Below are positions 1 through 5,744 of a stretch of 9,802 nt of DNA, piece by piece (the stretch's first letter is position 1; each line of letters starts with the position of its first letter). The notes beneath the pieces are model-generated. The model did no database searches, had not been told where the DNA came from, and saw nothing but the letters and a program-made list of their open reading frames with translations. A program made the translations under genes and the position numbers. The DNA comes from Actinomycetes bacterium (GTDB taxonomy: Bacteria > Actinomycetota > Acidimicrobiia > Acidimicrobiales > Acidimicrobiaceae). Where the stretch lies: NCBI GenBank assembly GCA_021819725.1, contig JAKAQR010000073.1, positions 1 to 9,802 of the forward strand. The letters run 5' to 3'.

Positions 1-1
1 C

Positions 2-178
2 CCGGTCAGGTGGGCCTTGGTGCGTTTGGGGGCTTGGGCATTGTTGGTGATTCTCGGCAGGCGTCCTTTGACCCACGTCCCTATGGGTTTCTGGCGTGAG
101 CAGTGGCGGGTGGGGGTGATGGGTAGGGACGACCAAGATCTGGCTGGCACGGAGCGATCCAGGCCGATAGGTGTCTAA
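2..178 (+). CDS. Possible 3' end of an unrecognised protein gene (partial, 58 codons)
   Basis: A frame is open from the left edge of the window to a TAA at 176-178. The translation begins with a hydrophobic stretch (WALVRLGAWALLVILG), which could be the last membrane segment of a membrane protein, followed by a polar, arginine-rich tail ending RPIGV. It would converge with the metallo-hydrolase gene, with 40 bases between the stop codons. I do not recognise a family. A second plus-strand frame is also open from position 1 to a TGA at 97-99, and one minus-strand frame is open across the region, so the choice of frame is not secure. The hydrophobic-then-basic pattern and the length are the only support. 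Confidence 0.3.
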   Translation, partial: PVRWALVRLGAWALLVILGRRPLTHVPMGFWREQWRVGVMGRDDQDLAGTERSRPIGV

Positions 179-218
179 CCTTAGCCGTTGCGTGGAATGG
201 GTCTGTCGGCGCCCTTGG

Positions 219-824
219 TCACCAGCCCCGAGCCACCCAATCATCCAGATTCCCCGCCTCAGCACCGATGGTCGTGGCGGCTCCATGTCCAGGAAATACT
301 ACGGTGCCGTCATCGAACATGCCAAATAGACGCTCCAGGGAGCGCACAATCGCTGGGAAATCACCCCCCGGGAAGCTGGTGGCTCCGGGTCCACCTGGGA
401 AAAGCGTATCCCCGGTGAACAGCACGTGATGCCCCTCTACCCCGATACAGATCGATCCAGGGGTATGTCCCGGCGTCACCAGCACCTGAACAAAGATGTC
501 ACCGATGCGGATGACCTCTTTGTCAACGACAGTCACGTCATAACCAGCGAGCAAAGGAGCGTCTCCCTCGCTCACCAACACCTGCACCCCCCGACGACGA
601 AGTTCAGCGACACCACCGACGTGGTCATGATGTCCATGCGTAATCAAGGCATGCGTGACGCCTCGTTCGACAAGTCGGCGTAACAGCTCGGGATCATCGC
701 CCGTGGCGTCAATGAGCAAAGCGTCTGTATGATCCTCTGTTGAGAGCACGTAGAGATTATTGTTGAGGGGTCCGACAACGAACTGTTCAACCAAGAGTTC
801 TTGAAACATGTGTGTCGTTTGCAT
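219..824 (-). CDS. Metallo-beta-lactamase-fold hydrolase (glyoxalase II-like)
   Basis: This 201-residue protein has a complete dinuclear-metal site of the metallo-beta-lactamase superfamily. The motif THGHHDHVGG gives H63, H65, D67 and H68. H120 lies in VTPGHTPGS, the bridging D139 in FTGDTLFPG, and H180 in FPGHG. The length and motif spacing match the small cytosolic glyoxalase II-like group, which hydrolyses thioesters or related substrates; the actual substrate cannot be read from the sequence. There is no signal peptide, which argues against a secreted class B beta-lactamase. The ATG at 824 is preceded on the minus strand by AGGAG at close spacing; a second ATG at 809 is possible. The gene is divergent from the acyl-CoA dehydrogenase gene, with 117 bases between starts, so the two may share a regulatory region. 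A thioesterase-like role beside an acyl-CoA enzyme is plausible but is inference. Confidence 0.9.
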   Translation of the reverse strand: MQTTHMFQELLVEQFVVGPLNNNLYVLSTEDHTDALLIDATGDDPELLRRLVERGVTHALITHGHHDHVGGVAELRRRGVQVLVSEGDAPLLAGYDVTVVDKEVIRIGDIFVQVLVTPGHTPGSICIGVEGHHVLFTGDTLFPGGPGATSFPGGDFPAIVRSLERLFGMFDDGTVVFPGHGAATTIGAEAGNLDDWVARGW

Positions 825-941
825 CAGCTCCTGTCCTCACTTGGATCCGTTGTACCAGTAGGCTAGTCACTGTCGGCGTGCTGTCTGGTGAGGCCACCAC
901 AGGGTCAGCCCTCAAGGCATGCCACGAGAGGAAGGACAACG

Positions 942-2042
942 ATGAACTTCGCACTGACGCCGGAGCAAGAAGAGCTCAAGACAACGACCCGTCGGTTTCT
1001 CTCGCAACGGCTGCCGACCAACATGGTCCGGAAAACGATGGAGACCGATGCTCCCATTGCGGTGGATGTCTGGCGTGCGATGGCGGTCGAACTCGGTATT
1101 GCAGGGCTCATGGTCCCAGAGTCCGCGGGAGGCCTTGGTCTCGGCTTCGTCGAGGCAGCGTGCATCCTCCATGAGGTTGGCCGGGCCGTTGCGCCTCTGC
1201 CATTCTTGGTCACCTCGGTTCTTGGTGTTGAGCTCCTCACCCAAGGTGATCAGAAGGAACCTGCCATCGCTACAACATTGGAAGGTATCGCTAATGGCAC
1301 GGTTGTCCTCGGTCTCATGGGCGGCTCCGTTGAAGATCCGCTGCTACCCTGTGGGACCTGGACTCCGTCAGGTGCCAGCGCCGAAAGCCGATTCGCCCTC
1401 GATGGGACACAGGCAACTCACCTCCTCGTAACGCTCACGAGCGAAACAGGGCCGGTTCTCGTGCTCCTGCCCACCAATACGCCAGGTGTTCGTATTACCC
1501 ACGAGACCACGCTGGACCTGACGAGGCCAATGGCCCACGTCGAGCTCACCACGGCCAAAGCCACGATCGTTCTCAACGTCCCCGAGCTACGTCGTGCTCA
1601 TGAGAGCTTTGGCTCCTTTGCGAGCGCCTCGATAGCCCAGGACATGGTTGGCGGGGCCGAAAGGGTTCTCGAGATGTCGGTGAGCTACGCCAAGGATCGT
1701 CACCAATTTGGTCGCCCTATCGGGGGGTTCCAAGCTGTCAAACATCGACTCGCCGACATGCTTGTCGATGTAGAGTCCGCAAAATCAACAGCGCTGTACG
1801 CCGCGTTCACGATGGATGACCATACCGACGATCGCGCCATCGCAGCATCTACGGCAAAGTCTGTCTGTGGCGATGCCTTTTTTCGGGTGGCTGCTGCTTC
1901 GATACAGGTGCACGGTGGAATCGGGTTTACCTGGGAGCATGATGCCCACCTCTATTTCAAGCGGGCCAAGGCAGACCAGATCCTCTTTGGGAACGGACCA
2001 CTACACCGTCGCCGACTCGCTGGTCTCCTGGGTATCGTCTGA
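942..2042 (+). CDS. Acyl-CoA dehydrogenase family protein (FadE-like), possibly a non-catalytic subunit
   Basis: This is a 366-residue flavoprotein of the acyl-CoA dehydrogenase family, whose members oxidise acyl-CoA thioesters to enoyl-CoA using FAD and electron-transfer flavoprotein. The N-terminal helical domain starts FALTPEQEELKTTTRRFL. The middle beta domain spans roughly residues 115-210. The C-terminal domain carries DRHQFGRPIGGFQAVKH (from residue 252) and QVHGGIGFTWEHDAHLYFKR, a signature common in actinobacterial FadE proteins of the sterol or branched-acid type. The frame extends upstream to 888, but the ATG at 942 is preferred because GAGAGGAAGG lies just upstream and the protein then starts at the family's usual position. 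By my hand alignment the isovaleryl-type catalytic Glu position is Ala227 and the medium-chain-type position is Phe349, so neither known base is evident. Such members often pair with a catalytic partner, but no second dehydrogenase gene is present here. Confidence 0.93.
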   Translation: MNFALTPEQEELKTTTRRFLSQRLPTNMVRKTMETDAPIAVDVWRAMAVELGIAGLMVPESAGGLGLGFVEAACILHEVGRAVAPLPFLVTSVLGVELLTQGDQKEPAIATTLEGIANGTVVLGLMGGSVEDPLLPCGTWTPSGASAESRFALDGTQATHLLVTLTSETGPVLVLLPTNTPGVRITHETTLDLTRPMAHVELTTAKATIVLNVPELRRAHESFGSFASASIAQDMVGGAERVLEMSVSYAKDRHQFGRPIGGFQAVKHRLADMLVDVESAKSTALYAAFTMDDHTDDRAIAASTAKSVCGDAFFRVAAASIQVHGGIGFTWEHDAHLYFKRAKADQILFGNGPLHRRRLAGLLGIV

Positions 2043-2076
2043 CGACACCAGTATCGCATTGCGAACACCAAACGAG

Positions 2077-2082
2077 TACAAT
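2077..2082 (+). promoter_or_regulatory. Candidate -10 element for the 2115-2963 gene pair
   Basis: TACAAT matches the -10 consensus at five of six positions and lies 33 bases before the membrane-protein ATG at 2115. No good -35 box is found at 16-18 bases; TTGCGA at 2059-2064 is too close. Transcription would start near 2089, at the left edge of a palindrome. It is a prediction only. Confidence 0.35.
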
Positions 2083-2088
2083 AGGGAT

Positions 2089-2104
2089 AGGTAAATGATT
2101 ACCT
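2089..2104. promoter_or_regulatory. Perfect inverted repeat, possible operator
   Basis: AGGTAA, ATGA, TTACCT form a perfect 6-bp inverted repeat with a 4-base spacer. It lies between the candidate -10 box at 2077-2082 and the start codon at 2115. The position around the expected transcription start suits a repressor operator; a small 5'-leader hairpin is the alternative. Which protein might bind is unknown. Confidence 0.4.
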
Positions 2105-2114
2105 GAGTGGTGGA

Positions 2115-2546
2115 ATGAATATGGACCGGGACGGCACCTCAGACAAAGACAGTGAACTGCTCGCGACCGCAGAGGATCGCGAGCGGGCCCGTGCTCTCTT
2201 ATTGGATCGCTTCAGGTCGGGCAGCCTTGATTTCGATGAGTACGAGGTGCGCCTCATGCGCCTTGCCAAGGCTCGCCGCGTGTCCCAGATCTACGAAGCC
2301 ACCTTCGAGAAGGTGAAGACGCCTTTTATTGGCCCACGCTGGGATCGCAGAATTCGCCGTGTCGACACCTTTGGCTTGGTTCCTCTTGTAGCCCTGACAG
2401 CCTTGAGCTTCTTCGCGGGATGGATCGCGCCCGTTCTTGTCGTCTGGATCGCAATCCTTGTGATCGTCAATGTCGGCTATGCGCTCCAATGGCTTCGTTA
2501 CCGCCCAATAAAAAGAAATCTCACTAAGAGCAACCACACCGTCTAG
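2115..2546 (+). CDS. DUF1707/SHOCT-like domain membrane protein
   Basis: This is a 143-residue protein with two parts. Residues about 17-66 resemble the actinobacterial DUF1707 domain: EDRERARALL, then a GSLDFDEYEVRL turn and a KARRVSQIYEATFEKV helix, matching the family pattern of an acidic DRE start, a G-x-L-x-x-x-E-x turn and an A-R helix. Residues about 85-126 form two closely spaced membrane helices (GLVPLVALTALSFFAGW and APVLVVWIAILVIVNVGYAL), followed by a basic tail. Proteins of this type are common in actinobacteria, often next to envelope or stress genes, and their role is poorly defined. ATG codons at 2115 and 2121 both lie in frame; the weak ribosome site GTGGTGGA at 2107-2114 is better spaced for 2121. 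The next gene starts nine bases after the stop, implying cotranscription. Confidence 0.75.
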   Translation: MNMDRDGTSDKDSELLATAEDRERARALLLDRFRSGSLDFDEYEVRLMRLAKARRVSQIYEATFEKVKTPFIGPRWDRRIRRVDTFGLVPLVALTALSFFAGWIAPVLVVWIAILVIVNVGYALQWLRYRPIKRNLTKSNHTV

Positions 2547-2555
2547 CCTGGACCC

Positions 2556-2963
2556 ATGACCGACGATCAACATCATCCATGGCATCAGGTTCAAGAAGAT
2601 CTTCGCCAGCCTGCGAAGGATCTACGCGCGTTAATACCCGATGTCCTCAAGTCCTATGGCGCGCTTCACCACGCGGCGATGGCGGACGCGGAACTTAGCA
2701 CGGGCACCAAGGAGCTCATCGCCATCGCGGTAGCGGTAGCCTTAAAGTGCGACGGGTGCATCGCTTCGCACGCGCGAAGCGCCGCGCGCGCAGGAGTGAG
2801 TCGTGCGGCTGTTGCCGAGGCACTCGGGGTAGCGATCCTGCTCACTGGAGGTCCTGGTACGGTCTATGGACCGCGAGCTCTCGAGGCGTACGATGAGTTT
2901 ATCGTTGACTATCAAGCGACGGACACTCCTCTGACCGGACTAGACGCTTCAGGAACCGTCTAG
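2556..2963 (+). CDS. AhpD/carboxymuconolactone decarboxylase-like protein
   Basis: This 135-residue protein belongs to the all-helical AhpD/CMD superfamily. The core is KELIAIAVAVALKCDGCIASH, with Glu53, the redox pair Cys65 and Cys68, and His72 arranged as in the alkylhydroperoxidase-type members (E-x11-C-x-x-C-x3-H). These typically act in the cytosol as thiol-dependent peroxidases or reductants. The following helices (GVSRAAVAEALGVAILLTGG) match the family; the C-terminal 30 residues are less typical. The start at 2556 has no clear ribosome site and lies nine bases after the preceding stop, so it is probably translated by reinitiation. The 3' end overlaps the convergent ATP-grasp gene by 15 bases and lies inside a hairpin. 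A peroxide or thiol-stress role is inferred from the CxxC motif; the partner reductant is not in the window. Confidence 0.88.
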   Translation: MTDDQHHPWHQVQEDLRQPAKDLRALIPDVLKSYGALHHAAMADAELSTGTKELIAIAVAVALKCDGCIASHARSAARAGVSRAAVAEALGVAILLTGGPGTVYGPRALEAYDEFIVDYQATDTPLTGLDASGTV

Positions 2964-2967
2964 TCCG
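2936..2967. terminator. Bidirectional hairpin at the convergent gene ends
   Basis: A perfect 11-bp stem (CGGACTAGACG at 2936-2946 and CGTCTAGTCCG at 2957-2967) encloses a 10-base loop. The stop codon of the plus-strand CMD gene (2961-2963) lies in the right arm and the stop codon of the minus-strand ATP-grasp gene (2949-2951) lies in the loop. There is no T-run on either side, so it would be an atypical intrinsic terminator. Its symmetry and its place at a convergent junction favour termination in both directions. Confidence 0.7.
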
Positions 2968-3728
2968 CATACCCATCGCATGACTCGAAGCGCATGGTCG
3001 TGATGGCCAAGCGCGTAGAGCGCCCTTGATCCGACGACGTCCTCAATCTCCATCAACACGGGGCCTTCCGGGCCAGTGCTGACGTCGATGCCATAGTATC
3101 CAGACCCAAGCAGGCTGATGATCGTGCGGACAAAGCGGTACTCACTGCTCGTTGGCTGCGTGAGTCTGATCTTGGCACCCATCGCAAGATTCGAGCGGAA
3201 ATCCCCGTCCGCAGACCTCTCAACCGTCACCACGACCTCCCTGCCCACTACGTAGTGACGGCGATTGTGCTTGGCCCACGGAAGATAAGGTTGGGTCACG
3301 AACACTGACGGCGTGCACAGCCAACGACTACCCGTTCCGAGGTGGACTCCACGACCGCCATGACCAAAACGAGGCTTCCGAACCCAAACTGAGGGCGTTA
3401 GGCCAGCGACACAAATTGCTGGTGTCTCAAGCTCGTGATCGCGACACCAGAGATACTGTGCAAGCTTGTCGTTGCCTACCAACGCAAGCAGGGGGCTATT
3501 GATGACCCGCGAAACACGATCTTGCAACCAGAGGCGCTCACGCACGGAACGCGACCGCACAATCACCACATCGATGTGTCCAACATCTAGGGAACGCAGG
3601 GCATCGGAGCCGACCACGGGTACCACTTCCGCTCCTAGCGTCCACCCAGCGGCAACGAGTGAATTCAGGAAGAACTCATTTCCTGGTAACTGTGCAGCGT
3701 CGTAAAAGACTGCTACGCGGGTAGCCAT
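2949..3728 (-). CDS. Short ATP-grasp ligase-like protein, second gene of a pair
   Basis: This 259-residue protein reads as an ATP-grasp enzyme of the RimK-like superclass, which activates a carboxylate as acyl phosphate and joins it to an amine. An N-terminal Rossmann-like part (residues 1-80) precedes VGNDK at 84-88. The ATP-binding lysine and glycine loop are in WVRKPRFGHGGRGVHLG (Lys118, loop 122-127). A later strand pair includes FVTQPYLP and HYVVGREVVVTVE. The C-terminal metal site is unusual: the family usually has E-x-N, while here it is MEIEDVVGSRAL with Glu227 and Glu229. The start ATG at 3728 lies inside the end of the upstream ligase gene (16-base overlap) and has no obvious ribosome site, so translation is probably coupled. 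The substrate is unknown; peptide or cofactor amide-bond formation is an inference from the fold. Confidence 0.75.
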   Translation of the reverse strand: MATRVAVFYDAAQLPGNEFFLNSLVAAGWTLGAEVVPVVGSDALRSLDVGHIDVVIVRSRSVRERLWLQDRVSRVINSPLLALVGNDKLAQYLWCRDHELETPAICVAGLTPSVWVRKPRFGHGGRGVHLGTGSRWLCTPSVFVTQPYLPWAKHNRRHYVVGREVVVTVERSADGDFRSNLAMGAKIRLTQPTSSEYRFVRTIISLLGSGYYGIDVSTGPEGPVLMEIEDVVGSRALYALGHHDHALRVMRWVCGLDGS

Positions 3729-4606
3729 CGCTGGCCAAGTGCCTGCCCTACGCGCGCTGCGACATCTACGCCAGAGATTGCGGAGAGTCGCCAGATATGG
3801 GCATTAGAGTTCACCTCACATACAATCGTGCCGAGTCCCTCTTCGTCCAAGAGCAGATCTACACCCACGTTGAATCCGCCGACGGCCGCCGCGCTTGCCA
3901 CCGCGAGGTCACACTCCTGGCGTGAAGGCTGGTATGGGTAACCCACCCCTCCGGCGGACAGGTTTGCCCGGAAATCATCAGGATGTTGTCGACTAATCGC
4001 CGCAACACAGACGCCATTGACAACCTGTAACCGTAGGTCACGGCCTCGTGAACTCGCCACGAACTCCTGAGCGAGAAGGTGTCGATCGGCAAGAGTGTCG
4101 ACAATAGCGAAGACATCTTCTGGAGTACTGGCCAGGTACACTTGCGCCCCAAAAGACCCCTTGGCCTCCTTGATGACAAGTGGCAACGACAGTTCCTCGA
4201 TCACGGAGAGTACCAGGTCAGCGGTGACCTTCTGTTTAGGATAAAGAGCTGGAAGTATCTGCGTTCTCGGAATTCGGACTCCCGCGGCATCCAGATGCGT
4301 ATACGTTCGGCGCTTGTCATCACAGATCGCGATCGCCGATGAGCTATTGACCACGGTCGCCCCTTGCAACTCGAGCTGTTCGGCCAACGCAATGTCTTTG
4401 TCGAGAAAAACTACCAATTGATGGCTCCGGTCGCGGCGTTCAATCAGACTGACAACATCCTCAGTACTCACCAAACGTACGCGTTCAAAGGTCGCGCCCA
4501 AGCCACGTTGATACAGCTGAGCATGGTCAACGAATTTGTCACCCAAACCAAGGTTTGCAACGATCACAACCTCGCGCTCTCGGACCGGTTTTGACTGCGC
4601 CATCAT
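3713..4606 (-). CDS. RimK-like ATP-grasp ligase, first gene of a pair
   Basis: This 297-residue protein resembles RimK-family ATP-grasp ligases, the group that includes amino-acid ligases such as RimK, LysX and the F420 glutamyl ligase CofF. Seen motifs: VVNSSSAIAICDDKRRTYTHL (residues 85-105), the sensor segment of RimK-type enzymes; LVIKEAKGSFGAQ (Lys146 and the glycine loop); RDLRLQVVNG; DFRANLSAGG, typical of the family; and GVDLLLDEEG followed by CEVNSNAH (Glu264 and Asn266), the magnesium site. All the usual residues are present, so it should be active. The frame extends upstream to 4765, but the ATG at 4606 is chosen because GGAGG lies seven bases before it on the minus strand and the extra 53 residues look unlike protein. 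It overlaps the second ATP-grasp gene by 16 bases. The two may act in sequence or as a complex on one substrate; no carrier or precursor protein has been identified with confidence. Confidence 0.85.
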   Translation of the reverse strand: MMAQSKPVREREVVIVANLGLGDKFVDHAQLYQRGLGATFERVRLVSTEDVVSLIERRDRSHQLVVFLDKDIALAEQLELQGATVVNSSSAIAICDDKRRTYTHLDAAGVRIPRTQILPALYPKQKVTADLVLSVIEELSLPLVIKEAKGSFGAQVYLASTPEDVFAIVDTLADRHLLAQEFVASSRGRDLRLQVVNGVCVAAISRQHPDDFRANLSAGGVGYPYQPSRQECDLAVASAAAVGGFNVGVDLLLDEEGLGTIVCEVNSNAHIWRLSAISGVDVAARVGQALGQRWLPA

Positions 4607-4737
4607 CGGCGAGCCTCCATGGCCGCCGTTTTCAATCGGTACGGGTTCATATTCTCGGCTACAGTCTAGAGAGGGTTGCGGCAGTTGGTGCGGACAGGTG
4701 CTAGCGGGTCGCCCGAAGACGGGAAACGACATTGACG

Positions 4738-4754
4738 CCGCTTCTGGTAAGCGG
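4738..4754. repeat. Hairpin, 6-bp stem with 5-base loop
   Basis: CCGCTT and AAGCGG flank the loop CTGGT as a perfect inverted repeat. It lies about 130 bases upstream of the ligase start and 120 bases upstream of the small ORF. It could be an operator or a leader structure; the sequence does not decide. Confidence 0.35.
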
Positions 4755-4820
4755 AAAGATATCAATGCAATTAGAGACTGTGCACGGTTGTGGCTATGTT
4801 TTTAGGAATAGCAGATCAGT

Positions 4821-4838
4821 CCGGTGCTTGTGCACCGG
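4821..4838 (+). promoter_or_regulatory. Hairpin upstream of the small ORF
   Basis: CCGGTGC, TTGT, GCACCGG form a perfect 7-bp stem with a tetraloop, ending 12 bases before the GAGGAGAG ribosome site of the small ORF. A structured 5' leader controlling the small ORF and the hydrolase-like gene is one reading. It may also be an operator. Confidence 0.4.
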
Positions 4839-4858
4839 CAACGCCTGGTGAGGAGAGT

Positions 4859-4948
4859 ATGAATCCATCGCACTATGTGCACTATGCGAGAGAGATGAAC
4901 TCCCGATCGAAATGCGTACGAAGATTCACTTGCAAGCAACGGAGGTAA
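4859..4948 (+). CDS. Small ORF, 29 residues, basic with two cysteines; possible leader peptide
   Basis: An ATG at 4859 sits just after GAGGAGAG (4850-4857) and opens a 29-codon frame ending in TAA at 4946-4948. The peptide begins MNPSHYVHYAREMNSR and ends KCVRRFTCKQRR, so it is strongly basic, with two cysteines six residues apart and a small internal repeat (HYVHYA, from duplicated GCACTATG). The last codons supply the GGAGG ribosome site of the next gene, whose GTG starts one base after the stop, so ribosomes finishing here could initiate there. The frame also runs back to an ATG at 4796, giving 50 residues, but that codon has no ribosome site and would place the hairpin in coding sequence. 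It may be a regulatory leader peptide, a genuine small protein, or chance. I know no homologue. Confidence 0.45.
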   Translation: MNPSHYVHYAREMNSRSKCVRRFTCKQRR

Positions 4949-4949
4949 C

Positions 4950-5645
4950 GTGCCAGTAGATCGTGTGTGGTGCGCGCCTGCAGGGCTGCACCTGTTGATC
5001 GCAACTGTTAAAGAGAGCACCACTCCTGGACGCCCGTCACTACTTTTTTGTCCGGGTATTGCCGATACCGATATCGGTGGCAGCAGTGACCGTGTTCTAC
5101 AAGACTCCGCCGAAAAGCTCAGCTTCTACTGCAGGACAGAGGTGATCGGGTTCAACCCCCACGGCGTTGGAGACGCAGATGGAGTGCTAGCTCCCGACAG
5201 ATTGCTCTCCGATCTCGAGTCAATTGCCAGCTTCCTTGCTCCTCGTCCGTTGGTAATGATCGGCTTTGGGCTCGTAGGCATTGCAATGCTCGCCTGTCGA
5301 CACGAGCCAGAAGTCGTCGGCATTGTCACCGTTGATCCGCTGGTAGACCAACAAAGTGACGAGGAACTCTCGGCGATGGGCGTTCGTCTCGACCCTACCT
5401 GCGTGTTTCCAGTCTCCGATATTCCCATCCATCTCGACGACTACCAGGGTCGATGGCTGGCAATCGTACCTGGCGATCGCCGACGAGTGGACAACCTGGG
5501 TTTCGAGCAGCTCGTTGAGACGTACCAGCCAGAGTTACACCGCATCTTCGCAACCCCCTCCCGGCTCCATAACGATCCACGGCCCTATGCGCTGATTTTA
5601 GGCTGGCTAGAGCGCGAGCTTTGGACGAATCCAGTTTCTACGTAG
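4950..5645 (+). CDS. Alpha/beta-hydrolase-fold protein lacking the nucleophilic serine
   Basis: This 231-residue protein has the layout of a small alpha/beta hydrolase. An early strand-turn LLFCPGIADTD (31-41) is in the oxyanion-hole region. It is followed by EVIGFNPHGVGDADG (64-78), like the family's D-x-R-G-x-G-x-S segment. The nucleophile-elbow position is LVMIGFGLVGIAML, where G-x-S-x-G-G would be expected: Gly107 occupies the serine site. A C-terminal His in SRLHNDPRPYALILGWLE could match the catalytic His. It is therefore probably a non-enzymatic binding protein, or uses different chemistry. The overall style recalls exosortase-associated hydrolase-like proteins, but I would not assign it there. 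The start is GTG at 4950, just after GGAGGT at 4941-4946 (short spacing). It follows the small ORF by one base and is divergent from the ATP-grasp pair. No membrane segment or signal peptide is evident. Confidence 0.7.
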   Translation: MPVDRVWCAPAGLHLLIATVKESTTPGRPSLLFCPGIADTDIGGSSDRVLQDSAEKLSFYCRTEVIGFNPHGVGDADGVLAPDRLLSDLESIASFLAPRPLVMIGFGLVGIAMLACRHEPEVVGIVTVDPLVDQQSDEELSAMGVRLDPTCVFPVSDIPIHLDDYQGRWLAIVPGDRRRVDNLGFEQLVETYQPELHRIFATPSRLHNDPRPYALILGWLERELWTNPVST

Positions 5646-5744
5646 ATTCGTGTCGCTGGGCTAGACTCTCAGCAATTCTTCGGGATACTCCTAGCTTCTC
5701 TTTGAGATCACTCGTTAGGGTTACTGTCGCGAAAGGAGCATCGC

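Larger units (their letters stand above)
4607..4858. promoter_or_regulatory. Divergent intergenic region between the ATP-grasp operon and the small ORF
   Basis: These 252 bases separate the minus-strand ligase start from the plus-strand small ORF and must hold both promoters. Visible structure is limited to two perfect hairpins (4738-4754 and 4821-4838), listed separately. TATGTT at 4795-4800 is a weak -10 candidate for the plus strand, with TTAGAG at 4771-4776 as a poor -35. On the minus strand TAGACT (4668-4663) is a weak -10 candidate without a convincing -35. Neither promoter can be assigned firmly. Confidence 0.35.

Noticed and set aside
219..824. Metallo-beta-lactamase domain taken as an antibiotic-resistance gene
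   Set aside because: The HxHxDH fold is shared by many hydrolases; there is no signal peptide, and length and motif spacing fit the glyoxalase II-like group.
888..941. Upstream extension of the acyl-CoA dehydrogenase
   Set aside because: The added 18 residues are unlike the family start and lack a ribosome site, while ATG 942 has GAGAGGAAGG just upstream.
812..1174. Overlapping open frames on both strands within the dehydrogenase gene
   Set aside because: Composition is typical of shadow frames (Arg/Ser-rich, no domains) and the dehydrogenase explains the DNA.
4607..4765. Upstream extension of the first ATP-grasp protein
   Set aside because: The 53 extra residues show no family similarity and the internal ATG at 4606 has a well-spaced GGAGG.
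4870..4886. Short direct repeat of GCACTATG as a possible CRISPR or iteron
   Set aside because: Only two 8-base copies one base apart; no array and no cas or replication gene.
4802..5023. Minus-strand open frame of 73 residues considered as a precursor peptide for the ATP-grasp enzymes
   Set aside because: It overlaps the small ORF and the hydrolase-like gene on the other strand, has no clear ribosome site and no graspetide-like core.
5126..5428. Minus-strand open frame inside the hydrolase-like gene
   Set aside because: It is Ser/Thr/Pro-rich with no recognisable motif; the plus-strand frame has fold features and a ribosome site.
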